Shown here: positions 1 to 10,597 of the stretch, piece after piece
How positions within the stretch are numbered: the stretch's first letter is position 1
How the letters are laid out: each line of letters begins with the position of its first letter
Assembly: GCF_004570575.1 (NCBI RefSeq)
Contig: NZ_SPPD01000002.1
Span: forward strand, 62,001-126,000
DNA from: Streptococcus cuniculi
GTDB taxonomy: Bacteria > Bacillota > Bacilli > Lactobacillales > Streptococcaceae
Direction of reading: 5' to 3'
DNA: 64,000 bases
Position numbers and translations under genes: made by a program
The notes under the pieces: generated by a model
The model's database searches: none
Told to the model about the DNA's origin: nothing
Seen by the model: the letters and a program-made list of their open reading frames with translations, nothing else

Positions 1-375
1 GCAGTGGTCATGCAAGGCGAAGAAGCAGCTCAAAGTTTGGAGCAGGATTCAAACGGAATGGTGAAGTCAATCGTATCTCAAACGCCAGGTGCTATTTCTT
101 ATCTTGCCTTTTCCTATGTGGATGATTCGGTGAAAACTATTGAGCTGAATGGCTTTGCACCAACTATGGACAATGTGGTCACCAATGATTGGCCGATTTG
201 GTCCTACGAGCACATGTATACCATGGGGGAAGCAACTGGTCTTGAGAAAGAATTTATCAACTATGTTATGTCGGACAAGGTTCAAAAGGGAATCGTTGTG
301 GATATGGGCTATATTTCAGTGAATGATATGAAGGTCATCAAGAGTTCAGACGGTATAGTGAAGGAGAAAAAGTAA
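1..375 (+). CDS. pstS: phosphate ABC transporter substrate-binding protein PstS, C-terminal part
   Basis: The reading frame is open from the first base, so the gene enters from the left edge and only about 124 C-terminal residues are present. The visible part carries the PstS-type stretch GAISYLAFSYVDD and ends with a short lysine-rich tail. PstS binds inorganic phosphate outside the membrane and passes it to PstCA. The signal peptide and most phosphate ligands lie outside the window. pstC begins 2 bases after the stop, which fixes the identity as the first gene of a pst operon. Confidence 0.9.
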   Translation, partial: AVVMQGEEAAQSLEQDSNGMVKSIVSQTPGAISYLAFSYVDDSVKTIELNGFAPTMDNVVTNDWPIWSYEHMYTMGEATGLEKEFINYVMSDKVQKGIVVDMGYISVNDMKVIKSSDGIVKEKK

Positions 376-377
376 GC

Positions 378-1295
378 ATGAAAAATGAACAACTTGCGAA
401 AGCATTGCTCTCCCCGTCCAAAAATTCTCGTTTAGAGAAATTTGGCAAGAGCATCACCTTTCTCTGCTTGGGCTTAATCGTTTTTATTGTAGCCATGATT
501 CTGCTCTTTGTTGCCCAACGAGGACTGTCTACCTTCTTTGTGAATGGTGTCAACATCTTTGAATTTTTATTTGGTAGCGTCTGGAAGCCCGCCATTAAGT
601 CCTTCGGAGCGTTTCCGATGATTGCAGGTTCTTTCATCGTGACCATTTTATCTGCGATTATCGCAACGCCTTTTGCCATTGGAGCTGCAGTCTTTATGAC
701 CGAAGTATCGCCTAAGTATGGGGCGAAAATCTTGCAACCCGTTATTGAACTCTTGGTCGGTATTCCGTCGGTTGTCTATGGCTTTATCGGTTTGCAGGTC
801 GTGGTACCCTTTGTCCGCTCTATCTTTGGTGGAACAGGTTTTGGTATCTTATCAGGGGTCTTTGTTCTCTTTGTCATGATTTTACCGACAGTGACCTTTA
901 TGACAGTTGATAGCTTACGTGCTGTTCCTCGTCATTACCGTGAAGCCAGTCTTGCCATGGGAGCAACTCGCTGGCAAACCATTTGGCGGGTCATTCTCCA
1001 TGCAGCCAAGTCTGGTATTTTTACCGCGGTCATCTTTGGAATGGCTCGGGCTTTCGGTGAAGCACTTGCTATTCAAATGGTCGTGGGAAATTCAGCCGTT
1101 GTTCCAACATCTTTGACAACTCCGGCAGCTACGCTCACCTCTGTCCTCACCATGGGAATTGGAAATACTGTCATGGGAACGGTGCAAAACAACGTTCTTT
1201 GGTCACTAGCTCTCGTTCTATTGTTGATGAGCCTAGTCTTTAATTTGATGATGAAATTTATTACGAGAGAGAGGAAGAGAAACTATGCACGCTAA
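378..1295 (+). CDS. pstC: phosphate ABC transporter permease PstC
   Basis: This 305-residue integral membrane protein has a basic N-terminal cytoplasmic tail of about 27 residues followed by about six hydrophobic segments. The permease coupling loop is seen around residues 188-205 (YREASLAMGATRWQTIW), which contacts the ATPase. It forms the phosphate channel together with PstA. The gene starts 2 bases after pstS and overlaps pstA by 11 bases, so the two permeases are probably translationally coupled. Length and motifs are normal for the family. Confidence 0.95.
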   Translation: MKNEQLAKALLSPSKNSRLEKFGKSITFLCLGLIVFIVAMILLFVAQRGLSTFFVNGVNIFEFLFGSVWKPAIKSFGAFPMIAGSFIVTILSAIIATPFAIGAAVFMTEVSPKYGAKILQPVIELLVGIPSVVYGFIGLQVVVPFVRSIFGGTGFGILSGVFVLFVMILPTVTFMTVDSLRAVPRHYREASLAMGATRWQTIWRVILHAAKSGIFTAVIFGMARAFGEALAIQMVVGNSAVVPTSLTTPAATLTSVLTMGIGNTVMGTVQNNVLWSLALVLLLMSLVFNLMMKFITRERKRNYAR

Positions 1296-2172
1296 AAAAA
1301 TTGATAAGTTAGCGACTGGTATTTTGTATTCTATTGCAGGTATTATCGTTGCAATCTTGACCTCCCTCATTCTCTATATTCTGTTGCGCGGTTTACCGCA
1401 TGTCAGCTGGTCCTTCTTGACGGGGAAATCTTCTTCTTACCAAGCAGGGGGAGGAATTGGAATTCAGCTTTATAATTCTTTCTTCCTACTTGTGATTACG
1501 ATTTTGATTTCGGTGCCGCTTTCAATGGGAGCAGGGATTTATCTGGCTGAGTATGCGAAAAAAGGTCGTTTGACCAATTTTATCCGTACCTGTATTGAGA
1601 TTTTGTCTTCCTTGCCATCTGTCGTTGTTGGTTTGTTTGGTTATCTTATTTTCGTTGTGCAGTTCCAGTATGGCTTTTCAATTCTATCAGGAGCCTTGGC
1701 GCTGACGGTCTTTAACTTGCCACAAATGACCCGCAATGTGGAGGACAGTCTTCGCCATGTTCACCACACTCAGCGTGAGGCAGGGCTTGCCCTTGGAATT
1801 TCTCGCTGGGAAACAGTGGTTCATGTGGTCATCCCCGAAGCTCTTCCAGGGATTGTGACAGGGATTGTCCTTGCTTCTGGTCGTATCTTCGGAGAAGCAG
1901 CGGCCTTGATTTATACAGCAGGTCAATCAGCACCAGCCCTCGACTGGTCGAACTGGAATCCGCTTAGTGTGACGAGCCCGATTTCGATTTTCCGTCAGTC
2001 AGAAACCCTTGCGGTTCATATCTGGAAAGTCAACAGTGAGGGGACGATTCCAGATGCGACTCAGGTTTCTGCTGGTAGTGCAGCCATTCTCTTGGTTTTT
2101 ATCTTGATTTTCAACGTTTCTGCACGCTATATTGGTAAGAAATTGCATGCGAAATTAACATCTGCAGCCTAA
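1285..2172 (+). CDS. pstA: phosphate ABC transporter permease PstA
   Basis: This 295-residue membrane protein is the partner of PstC in the phosphate importer. It has about six transmembrane segments and the coupling loop REAGLALGISRWETVVHVV near residues 161-180. The region around residue 210 (GEAAALIYTAG) is typical of PstA. The start codon lies inside the 3' end of pstC. pstB1 follows 15 bases downstream with a clear ribosome site (AGGAG). Confidence 0.95.
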   Translation: MHAKKIDKLATGILYSIAGIIVAILTSLILYILLRGLPHVSWSFLTGKSSSYQAGGGIGIQLYNSFFLLVITILISVPLSMGAGIYLAEYAKKGRLTNFIRTCIEILSSLPSVVVGLFGYLIFVVQFQYGFSILSGALALTVFNLPQMTRNVEDSLRHVHHTQREAGLALGISRWETVVHVVIPEALPGIVTGIVLASGRIFGEAAALIYTAGQSAPALDWSNWNPLSVTSPISIFRQSETLAVHIWKVNSEGTIPDATQVSAGSAAILLVFILIFNVSARYIGKKLHAKLTSAA

Positions 2173-2187
2173 ATTAGAGGAGAAACA

Positions 2188-2991
2188 ATGGCAGAATATA
2201 ATTGGAATGAAAAGCATATCATCACCTTTCCGCAGGAGAAAATTGCCTTAGAAACAAAGGATTTACATGTCTACTATGGTGGTAAGGAATCCATTAAGGG
2301 CATTGATATGCAGTTTGAAAAAAATAAAATTACAGCCTTGATTGGTCCATCTGGATCTGGTAAGTCTACCTATCTGCGGAGCTTAAACCGTATGAACGAT
2401 ACGATTGATATTGCCAAGGTGACTGGGGAAATTCTCTATGAGGGAGTGGATGTTAACCGACCTGAAATCAATGTCTATGAAATGCGTAAGCACATTGGCA
2501 TGGTCTTTCAGCGTCCTAATCCTTTTGCAAAGTCTATCTATCGCAATATCACCTTTGCCCATGAACGGGCGGGTGTAAAAGACAAAAAAGTCTTGGATGA
2601 GCTTGTTGAAACCTCTCTTAAGCAAGCGGCTCTCTGGGAACAGGTCAAGGATGATCTTCACAAGTCTGCCCTGACCCTATCAGGTGGACAGCAGCAACGT
2701 TTGTGCATTGCCCGTGCAATCTCGGTTAAGCCGAAAATCTTACTCATGGACGAACCTGCTTCAGCTCTTGATCCGATTGCGACGATGCAGCTGGAAGAAA
2801 CCATGTTTGAATTGAAGAAGAACTATACCATTATCATCGTGACTCACAATATGCAACAAGCAGCCCGTGCAAGCGATTATACAGCCTTCTTTTACTTGGG
2901 AGATTTGATTGAGTATGATAAGACAGCTAACATCTTCCAAAATGCCAAACTACAATCCACCAACGACTACGTGTCAGGACACTTTGGATAG
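2188..2991 (+). CDS. pstB: phosphate ABC transporter ATPase PstB (first copy)
   Basis: The 267-residue ATPase powers phosphate import. The Walker A motif GPSGSGKST is near residue 53, the signature LSGGQQQRL near 164, and Walker B with the catalytic glutamate ([12 protein letters not shown]) near 184. The switch histidine is present in [11 protein letters not shown]. It has an N-terminal extension of about 15 residues compared with the second copy. Two consecutive pstB genes are usual in streptococci; this one keeps every catalytic residue, unlike its neighbour. Confidence 0.95.
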   Translation: MAEYNWNEKHIITFPQEKIALETKDLHVYYGGKESIKGIDMQFEKNKITALIGPSGSGKSTYLRSLNRMNDTIDIAKVTGEILYEGVDVNRPEINVYEMRKHIGMVFQRPNPFAKSIYRNITFAHERAGVKDKKVLDELVETSLKQAALWEQVKDDLHKSALTLSGGQQQRLCIARAISVKPKILLMDEPASALDPIATMQLEETMFELKKNYTIIIVTHNMQQAARASDYTAFFYLGDLIEYDKTANIFQNAKLQSTNDYVSGHFG

Positions 2992-3003
2992 AAAGGAACT
3001 TTG

Positions 3004-3762
3004 ATGACAGCACCGATTTTACAAGTCAAAGACTTGTCTGTTTATTACAATAAAAAAAAGGCCTTGAACAACGTTTCCGTTGATTTTTATCCAAATGAAA
3101 TCACAGCGTTGATTGGCCCATCTGGTTCTGGAAAATCAACGCTTTTACGTTCCATCAACCGCATGGGCGATTTGAATCCAGAAGTGACTCTGACAGGAGC
3201 GATTGACTATAACGGTCGCAACATCTACAGTCCGCGGACTGATACAGTTGATTTACGCAAAGAGATTGGCATGGTTTTCCAACAGCCTAATCCCTTCCCG
3301 ATGACGATTTATGAAAATGTTGTCTATGGCTTGCGAATCAATGGGATTAAGGACAAACAGGTCCTAGATGAAGCAGTGGAGAAATCCTTGATTAGTGCTT
3401 CTATCTGGGACGAGGTCAAGGATCGCCTACATGATTCAGCGCTTGGTTTATCAGGTGGACAGCAGCAGCGGGTTTGTGTCGCGCGGGTTCTTGCGACTAG
3501 TCCGAAGATTATCCTCTTGGATGAGCCGACCTCAGCGCTCGACCCGATTTCAGCAGGGAAAATCGAAGATACCTTGTATGGCTTAAAAGAGAAGTACACC
3601 ATGGTCTTGGTGACACGCTCCATGCAGCAAGCTTCGCGGATTTCAGACAGAACAGGCTTCTTCTTAGACGGAGATTTGATTGAGTATGACCAGACCAAGC
3701 AAGTCTTCTTAAATCCTCGCCATAAGGAAACCGAGGACTATATCACAGGAAAATTTGGATAA
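3004..3762 (+). CDS. pstB: phosphate ABC transporter ATPase PstB (second copy), switch histidine replaced
   Basis: The 252-residue ATPase is paralogous to the upstream gene. It has Walker [10 protein letters not shown] near residue 39, signature LSGGQQQRV near 149 and Walker [12 protein letters not shown] near 169. The H-loop reads [12 protein letters not shown], so the switch histidine is an arginine; the DNA codon is CGC and the rest of the gene is intact. The ATG at 3004 is preferred over the TTG at 3001 because AAAGGA lies 6 bases ahead of it. The two ATPases could form a heterodimer with one normal and one degenerate site; that is inference. Confidence 0.93.
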   Translation: MTAPILQVKDLSVYYNKKKALNNVSVDFYPNEITALIGPSGSGKSTLLRSINRMGDLNPEVTLTGAIDYNGRNIYSPRTDTVDLRKEIGMVFQQPNPFPMTIYENVVYGLRINGIKDKQVLDEAVEKSLISASIWDEVKDRLHDSALGLSGGQQQRVCVARVLATSPKIILLDEPTSALDPISAGKIEDTLYGLKEKYTMVLVTRSMQQASRISDRTGFFLDGDLIEYDQTKQVFLNPRHKETEDYITGKFG

Positions 3763-3780
3763 TAAAAAGGAATAATCACA

Positions 3781-4437
3781 ATGCTAAGAACACAATTTGA
3801 AGAAGAACTAGACAAATTGCATAACCAGTTTTACGCCATGGGAAATGAAGTGCTTGGACAAATCAACAATACTGTCCAAGCCTTCATCACGCATGATCGG
3901 GAATTGGCCAAAGAAGTCATCGAATCAGATGCTAAAATCAATGCCTTTGAAATCAAGCTCGAAAAAAAATCACTTGAAATCATCGCACTTCAGCAACCTG
4001 TCTCTACAGATCTACGCACCGTTATTACCGTCTTGAAAGCCACTAACGACTTGGAGCGCATGGGAGACCATGCGGTGTCGATTGCAGAAGCGGCTATCCG
4101 TATGAAAGGAGAAGTCCGCATCCAGGTCGTGGAAGCAGAGATTAAGAAAATGGGCCGCGAAGTCCGTAAATTAGTGGAAGCTGCTCTGGAACTCTACCTA
4201 AACGGTGGTGAGACGGAGCAGGCCTACGAACTAGCTGCTCACGACGAAATCATCAACCAATACTACAATGCCATTCAAGATTTAGCGACAGAAGAAATCA
4301 AGAAAAATCCAGATGCCTTGATTGCTGGACGCGACTATTTCCAAGTCATCTCCTACCTCGAACGCATCGGTGACTACGCCAAAAATATCTGTGAGTGGGT
4401 CGTTTATCTTCGTACAGGAAATATCACAGAGTTATAA
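3781..4437 (+). CDS. phoU: phosphate signalling protein PhoU
   Basis: This 218-residue all-helical protein has the two tandem PhoU repeats. Acidic metal-cluster motifs are visible in each half: RTVITVLKATNDLERMGDHA around residues 78-97 and ISYLERIGDYAKNICEWVVY near the C terminus. PhoU damps phosphate uptake by contacting the Pst transporter. It is the last gene of the pst operon, 18 bases after pstB2. A perfect 27-base palindrome at 4492-4518 follows and may end or stabilise the transcript. Confidence 0.95.
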   Translation: MLRTQFEEELDKLHNQFYAMGNEVLGQINNTVQAFITHDRELAKEVIESDAKINAFEIKLEKKSLEIIALQQPVSTDLRTVITVLKATNDLERMGDHAVSIAEAAIRMKGEVRIQVVEAEIKKMGREVRKLVEAALELYLNGGETEQAYELAAHDEIINQYYNAIQDLATEEIKKNPDALIAGRDYFQVISYLERIGDYAKNICEWVVYLRTGNITEL

Positions 4438-4491
4438 TGATTCAATACTCTTAGTAAATCAAAAGGCTCCTTTGTTAACTTGTCTTGATGA

Positions 4492-4518
4492 GTGAAAAGC
4501 TCCAGTGGAGCTTTTCAC
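4492..4518. repeat. perfect palindrome after phoU
   Basis: Arms of 13 bases (GTGAAAAGCTCCA and its complement) flank one base. There is no T-run after it, so it is a poor intrinsic terminator. It is the first of a series of short palindromes filling the gap up to ciaR. Confidence 0.7.
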
Positions 4519-4529
4519 TGTGTGCTGTT

Positions 4530-5050
4530 CACGCCCTCGTATCTTATATAACTGAACGCGGGCTAAAATCTTAGTGAAAAAGAGACGCAGATGTTTCGGC
4601 TTTAGCCGATTACAACTGTGGCTACCTTTAGGTATAATCTTTCCTAGTGCCTCAGCACTTCGTCAAGATTCCTATTTTCATACAGATTTTTATACGCCCT
4701 TGTATCTTATAATTGAACACGCCCTAAACTCTGTGCGAAAAAGATAAATTTTCCTAGAAACTACAGTTTCTGCGTCAAATTTCCTATTTTTCCGTAGCCG
4801 TTGCGAATTTTGTTCGCTTACGGATACGGATACTCTTGAGTGCGCTTTGAGTTTTTAACGCACCAAAGATACAGTGTATCTTTGGTGGATGAGTGATGAA
4901 AAATTGCGTAACAAGTAAACTACCGCTGTATCTTGAGTAATTGAACTCGGGCTAAGCACTGTGTGAAAAAGATAAATCTTCCTAGAGTCTACAGACTCTT
5001 CGTCAGATTTCCTATTTTCACTGTGTTCTTTTCACGCCCTTGTATCTTAG
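4530..5050. repeat. three tandem units of a palindrome-rich intergenic repeat
   Basis: No gene is seen between phoU and ciaR. The stretch holds three head-to-tail units separated by the same boundary motif, seen at about 4532-4557, 4695-4718, 4927-4946 and again at 5033-5050: CGCCC or a variant, TTGTATCTTAT, a few bases, TTGAAC. Each unit continues with GGGCTAAA or GCCCTAAA, then GAAAAAGA, then a small hairpin, then TTTCCTATTTTC. The inner hairpin differs in each unit but stays paired: AGTGC/GCACT, AGAAACT/AGTTTCT and AGAGTCT/AGACTCT. The middle unit also contains GCGAATTTTGTTCGC and a 25-base palindrome (ACCAAAGATACA and complement, 4861-4885). Confidence 0.75.
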
Positions 5051-5063
5051 TATTTGTCCAGAT

Positions 5064-5148
5064 TTTTAGTTTTTTTTAAGTTTGAGAAGGTAGACTGTAT
5101 GAATAGCTAGTAAAAGTTACCATGATGTGGGAGCGTTCATGGTATAAT
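5064..5148 (+). promoter_or_regulatory. ciaR promoter region with CiaR-type direct repeat
   Basis: TTTTAG (5064-5069), five bases, then TTTAAG (5075-5080) matches the CiaR box TTTAAG-N5-TTTAAG with one mismatch. Ten bases later comes a -10-like TAGACT (5091-5096), the spacing of CiaR-activated promoters. A second promoter candidate is the extended -10 TGGTATAAT at 5140-5148, which would start transcription near 5155. This suggests autoregulation plus a constitutive start. The box pattern is established for pneumococcal CiaR; its use here is inferred. Confidence 0.7.
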
Positions 5149-5171
5149 GGGATAAGATAGGAGAGATGAAA

Positions 5172-5846
5172 TTGATTAAGATACTACTGATAGAAGACGA
5201 TTTGAGCTTATCCAATTCCGTATTTGATTTTTTAGATGATTTTGCAGATGTCATGCAGGTGTTTGACGGTGATGAGGGTTTGTATGAAGCCGAATCAGGT
5301 GTCTATGACCTTATTTTGCTGGACTTGATGTTGCCAGAAAAAGATGGTTTCCAAGTCCTCAAAGAATTGCGGGCTAAAGGCATTACAACGCCTGTCCTCA
5401 TTACAACTGCTAAGGAAAGTTTGGATGATAAGGGACACGGTTTTGAATTGGGAGCGGATGATTACTTAACCAAGCCCTTTTACCTAGAAGAGTTGAAGAT
5501 GCGGATTCAGGCCCTTTTGAAGCGTTCGGGAAAATTCAACGAAAATACTCTAACGTTTGGTGATCTGTCTGTTGACCTTTCTACCAATACAACAACAGTC
5601 AATGGTAGTGAGGTAGAGATGCTCGGGAAAGAGTTTGACCTGCTGGTTTATTTCTTGCAGAATCAAAACGTCATTTTACCAAAGACACAAATTTTTGACC
5701 GAATTTGGGGCTTTGACAGCGATACGACCATTTCAGTTGTAGAGGTCTATGTCTCCAAAATTAGAAAAAAATTGAAAGGGACGACCTTTGGTGAGCAGCT
5801 GCAAACCCTCAGAAGTGTCGGCTACATCTTGAAACATGTTAACTAA
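5172..5846 (+). CDS. ciaR: response regulator CiaR
   Basis: This OmpR/PhoB-type regulator of 224 residues is nearly superimposable on streptococcal CiaR. The receiver domain has the acidic pair ED at 8-9, the phospho-acceptor Asp51 in [11 protein letters not shown] and the lysine in [10 protein letters not shown] winged-helix DNA-binding domain fills the C-terminal half. I chose the TTG at 5172: it gives [10 protein letters not shown], the family N terminus, and lies 8 bases from AGGAG (5159-5163), whereas the ATG at 5166 is only 2 bases away from it. ciaH overlaps the end by 11 bases. CiaRH controls competence, stress and autolysis genes in streptococci. Confidence 0.93.
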   Translation: MIKILLIEDDLSLSNSVFDFLDDFADVMQVFDGDEGLYEAESGVYDLILLDLMLPEKDGFQVLKELRAKGITTPVLITTAKESLDDKGHGFELGADDYLTKPFYLEELKMRIQALLKRSGKFNENTLTFGDLSVDLSTNTTTVNGSEVEMLGKEFDLLVYFLQNQNVILPKTQIFDRIWGFDSDTTISVVEVYVSKIRKKLKGTTFGEQLQTLRSVGYILKHVN

Positions 5847-7242
5847 ATTTCGCAAGCTCTACCATACGGATAATTTTTCTTATTTTATCCGTTATTTTGC
5901 TGTATTTACCCTTATTTTTGGGCTGATGACCCTTATTATTTTCCAGCTGATGCGCTCCACTATGTATCGGAGTTCCGATGAAAATTTTAAGGAAATGGCA
6001 AACGCTCCCGATATGCTGCTGGAATTTGCAAGAGCTCGTGGTTTATCATCAGAAGTCGAAATTGTTTGGGAAAAAAATGAGAGTGCAAACAAAGTTGAAA
6101 AGGGCACGAACAATGGGGACGCCGAAGAAGAGAAGGGAGAACCTGAATACAAGTTCGTCTATCCGGCTTCTAAAATCCGGCTGAATGCTAACTACCACGT
6201 GATACTGTACGATAGCAAGGGCAATCGTCTCAATCAAGTAGATTATTTTTCTGGTTTGTCCACTTTACAGCTTGATAAGGAATCGTTAGATACCATTACG
6301 GAGTGTACTGTGACGACTCCTTTTGGTGAGAAAGAAACCTATCGGTGTATGAGCCTGACCCTGCCGACCAGTGCTGTTTCTGCCTACACAGGTTTAGACA
6401 TCAAATACGCAGCTATCCTCTTTAACACCAGTCAAATTAAGTCCTCAATTGCCTCGTATGAATCAACCGTCATGATTGTCATGATTGGGTTCTGGTTGAT
6501 TTCGATTGTAGCCAGCATCTATCTTTCAAATGTCAGCATGCGCCCAATCCTCGCGAGTTTTCAAAAGCAGAAGGAGTTTGTCGAAAATGCCAGCCACGAA
6601 TTGCGGACGCCTCTAACGGTCTTGCAAAATCGTCTTGAAAGCCTCTTTAGACATCCTGAAGCGACCATTATGGATAGTAGCGCAAATATTGCGTCAAGTC
6701 TTGCAGAAGTGCGCAATATGCGGTTGTTAACGACCAATTTACTAAATCTTGCCAGACGTGATGATGGTTTGAAACCAGAAATCGTAGATGTTCAGCCCTC
6801 TTTCTTTGATGACACCTTGGTCAACTATATCATTATGGCGGAAGAAAATGGGAAAACAATTGAAGTCCACCAAGATGTCACGGAAGTGATTCGCTCCGAT
6901 AAGACCTTGCTCAAGCAGTTGATGACTATTTTGGTGGATAATGCCATGAAGTATTCGGAAGAAGATGGGCATATCTGGGTAGATATTTATACCAAAGATC
7001 GTTTCCTCATCATCAGGGTAGCGGATAACGGGTTTGGTATTAGTTCTGAAAATAAAAAGAAAATTTTCGACCGGTTCTATCGTGTCGACAAGGCCAGAAC
7101 CCGTCAAAAGGGGGGCTTTGGTCTTGGTTTATCTCTCGCCAAGCAAATTATTGAAACCCTTCGCGGAACCATTACGGTGCAAGATCGTCAGCCCAAAGGC
7201 ACCATTTTTGAGGTCAAGTTGCCTAAAGAATATCGAAAATAG
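5836..7242 (+). CDS. ciaH: sensor histidine kinase CiaH
   Basis: This 468-residue membrane kinase partners CiaR. Transmembrane segments lie at about 17-38 and 211-233 and flank an extracellular domain of about 170 residues that contains an acidic, glycine-rich insert ([14 protein letters not shown]). The phospho-acceptor is His254 in [11 protein letters not shown]. The catalytic part shows the N box ([11 protein letters not shown]), the G1 box (VADNGFGIS), the F box ([11 protein letters not shown]) and the G2 box ([13 protein letters not shown]). It overlaps ciaR and is followed by a weak hairpin. Length and order of motifs are normal for the family. Confidence 0.95.
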   Translation: MLTKFRKLYHTDNFSYFIRYFAVFTLIFGLMTLIIFQLMRSTMYRSSDENFKEMANAPDMLLEFARARGLSSEVEIVWEKNESANKVEKGTNNGDAEEEKGEPEYKFVYPASKIRLNANYHVILYDSKGNRLNQVDYFSGLSTLQLDKESLDTITECTVTTPFGEKETYRCMSLTLPTSAVSAYTGLDIKYAAILFNTSQIKSSIASYESTVMIVMIGFWLISIVASIYLSNVSMRPILASFQKQKEFVENASHELRTPLTVLQNRLESLFRHPEATIMDSSANIASSLAEVRNMRLLTTNLLNLARRDDGLKPEIVDVQPSFFDDTLVNYIIMAEENGKTIEVHQDVTEVIRSDKTLLKQLMTILVDNAMKYSEEDGHIWVDIYTKDRFLIIRVADNGFGISSENKKKIFDRFYRVDKARTRQKGGFGLGLSLAKQIIETLRGTITVQDRQPKGTIFEVKLPKEYRK

Positions 7243-7260
7243 CACTAAAATAAAAAGAGT

Positions 7261-7290
7261 AGGAGTTGAGCGAAAGTCTCGGCTCCTTTT
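7261..7290 (+). terminator. weak hairpin with T-run after ciaH
   Basis: GGAG..GAG pairs with CTC..CTCC around a short loop and is followed by TTTT. The stem is interrupted, so it is only a moderate terminator candidate. Confidence 0.45.
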
Positions 7291-7350
7291 GGCTTGAAAA
7301 GATTAAAAAATAGCAATTTTCTGACTTTCCTCATAGTCATGAAAAAATTT

Positions 7351-7388
7351 ATGATAACGGTTGCATTATGTCCTGTTTATGCTAAAAT
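7351..7388 (+). promoter_or_regulatory. flavin reductase promoter overlapped by cre-like site
   Basis: TTGCAT (7361-7366) and TAAAAT (7383-7388) are 16 bases apart. ATGATAACGGTTGCA (7351-7365) fits the catabolite-responsive consensus WTGNAANCGNWNNCW with one mismatch and covers the -35 box. CcpA repression in rich sugar is the expected outcome, but this is inferred from sequence only. Confidence 0.5.
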
Positions 7389-7402
7389 AGAGAGTGTGAT
7401 AA

Positions 7403-9223
<1,821 letters not shown>

Positions 9224-9235
9224 AAACATGTAGAA

Positions 9236-9263
9236 AAAAGGTTGAACTTGAGTTCAGCCTTTT
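9236..9263 (+). terminator. intrinsic terminator after flavin reductase
   Basis: AAAAGGTTGAACT pairs with AGTTCAGCCTTTT around a 2-base loop. The core AGGTTGAACTTGAGTTC is nearly repeated at 9712-9728, inside the end of the next gene. Confidence 0.8.
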
Positions 9264-9304
9264 AGATTGAAGAAAAAGTTCTTTTGTGCTATTGTTCTTA
9301 GGTG

Positions 9305-9423
9305 GTGCGGAGGGGAGCGACTTCCTGCGGCATTCCATACCTATGTGAATTGCATAAAAGTTAGGACATCGTTCAGTCGCTTTGATGAATGCTAAGTTCT
9401 ATCTATAGCTCCTTGCCTCGTCC
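9305..9423. repeat. interspersed repeat, copy 1 (pairs with 36990-37107)
   Basis: The gap 9264-9700 has no convincing gene. About 115 bases here match the reverse complement of 36990-37107 along their whole length, including ATTCCATACCTAT, ATCGTTCAGTCGC, TTTGATGAA and AGTTCTATCT. The rest of the gap is AT-rich with short imperfect hairpins such as GATTTCGTAGAAATC. Confidence 0.7.
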
Positions 9424-9700
9424 TAATCTTTTCTCAATCCACTATATAAATGTTGAACTAAACCTCCTAACATTTCTGAGTAGGAAGTGGAATTCAATCG
9501 TGATTTCGTAGAAATCGATTTTGTAGTCCTCTTATCAACTAGAAACGACTGCATCAACCTGTTAAACCTATGAAACGTAACGAGGTAAACTCCCTACCTT
9601 TACCACAGCGAAAAGCAGCGGATGAGGCTCGCTCCGCTCGAGAAAATCGAATGTTAAGTGAACGGGGCTTTTGAGCTTGGTTAAATAGAAAATTGTTTAT

Positions 9701-10237
9701 CTACGTTTTGAGAGGCTGAACTTGAGTTCGGCCTCTCAGAGCACTCATAAGTTCATCCAGTTCTTTCTGGTTATGGAGAATAGTGATCTTGTCAGCGTAG
9801 GTCTGGCAGATTGCTTGGTAGCGTTTTCGGGCTTTTGGAGATCGTCCATCTTTTAAAATCCAGCGGATAAATTCCCAGTCCAGTTTTTCGCTGCAGCCCT
9901 CTGCACTACTCTCACGGACTCGTCCAGCATAGGTGATATAGCGTTTAACAGCGCGGAATAGACAACTCCAGCGTGAAAATACCATCAGGATAATCTGGTC
10001 CGCTTCTTCCATGCGCTCTTGGTAGTAGAAGTCACTGTAATTTCCTTCGATGATCCATGAATTATTCTCTAAAAAAGTCTGAAGTTGGCTGCGCATGTCT
10101 TCATCGGGTCGTTCCTGCCAGTTAGGAAGGAATCGTAACTTGTCTAAATGTAGACAGGGAATCCCATAATGTTTACTGAGATAGCTAGCTAAGGTTGATT
10201 TGCCAGAAGCGCTATAGCCGATAATTGCAATTTTCAT
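9701..10237 (-). CDS. small P-loop kinase, FlaR / topology-modulation type
   Basis: This 178-residue adenylate-kinase-like protein has the P-loop GYSASGKST at residues 7-15, followed by the LDKLRFLPNW stretch typical of proteins annotated as DNA topology modulation protein FlaR. The real substrate is not known for the family. Its last residues (about LRGRTQVQPLKT) are encoded by a hairpin, 9710-9737, that resembles the terminator at 9236-9263. The C terminus may therefore have been extended into a former terminator. It is monocistronic, and rpsT lies upstream on the same strand. Confidence 0.75.
   Translation of the reverse strand: MKIAIIGYSASGKSTLASYLSKHYGIPCLHLDKLRFLPNWQERPDEDMRSQLQTFLENNSWIIEGNYSDFYYQERMEEADQIILMVFSRWSCLFRAVKRYITYAGRVRESSAEGCSEKLDWEFIRWILKDGRSPKARKRYQAICQTYADKITILHNQKELDELMSALRGRTQVQPLKT
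9710..9737 (-). terminator. hairpin inside the 3' end of the FlaR-like gene
   Basis: GAGAGGCTGAACT pairs with AGTTCGGCCTCTC. It overlaps the coding end. In the minus direction it is followed by AAAAC rather than a T-run, so termination is uncertain. Confidence 0.4.
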
Positions 10238-10261
10238 GTCAGAACCTTTCTAGAAATTTGG

Positions 10262-10290
10262 ATAAAAAAAGAAGCCGAAAGGCTCTTTTT
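10262..10290 (-). terminator. rpsT terminator
   Basis: Read on the minus strand, AAAAAGAGCC-TTTC-GGCTTCTTTTTTT forms a stem with a T-run directly after rpsT. Confidence 0.85.
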
Positions 10291-10291
10291 A

Positions 10292-10525
10292 TTAAGCAAG
10301 TTTTGATGCAAGACGTGCTTTGTCGCGGCTTGCTTTGTTTTTGTGAATCAAACCTTTTGTTTCTGCTTTATCAATAGCTGAGCTAGCAGCGCGGAAAAGT
10401 TCCTCAGAAGGGTTTGCTTCAAATGCTTTGATTGCAGTACGCATAGCTGATTTTTGAGCTGAGTTTTTTTCGTTTTGTTTTACGTTCAATTCAGCACGTT
10501 TGATAGCTGACTTAATGTTTGCCAA
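10292..10525 (-). CDS. rpsT: ribosomal protein S20
   Basis: The 77-residue basic protein begins [13 protein letters not shown] after its start residue and ends with [12 protein letters not shown], which is S20 of the small ribosomal subunit. The start is a TTG at 10525: it gives the family N terminus and has GGAGGTG 6 bases ahead. The longer in-frame ATG at 10540 overlaps that ribosome site. A promoter TTGTCA-N17-TATAAT lies just upstream, and a terminator follows the stop. Confidence 0.95.
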   Translation of the reverse strand: MANIKSAIKRAELNVKQNEKNSAQKSAMRTAIKAFEANPSEELFRAASSAIDKAETKGLIHKNKASRDKARLASKLA

Positions 10526-10561
10526 TGGTTTCACCTCCACCTTTTCTATACTAACTACACT

Positions 10562-10590
10562 ATTATATCTGAAAAAAGAGATTTTGACAA
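10562..10590 (-). promoter_or_regulatory. rpsT promoter
   Basis: On the minus strand TTGTCA and TATAAT are separated by exactly 17 bases, about 37 bases ahead of the rpsT start. Confidence 0.8.
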
Positions 10591-10597
10591 GAGGAAA

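Noticed and set aside
9264..9700. Possible small RNA gene in the gap before the FlaR-like kinase
   Set aside because: No clear promoter and terminator pair; the only structure is the interspersed repeat and weak hairpins.
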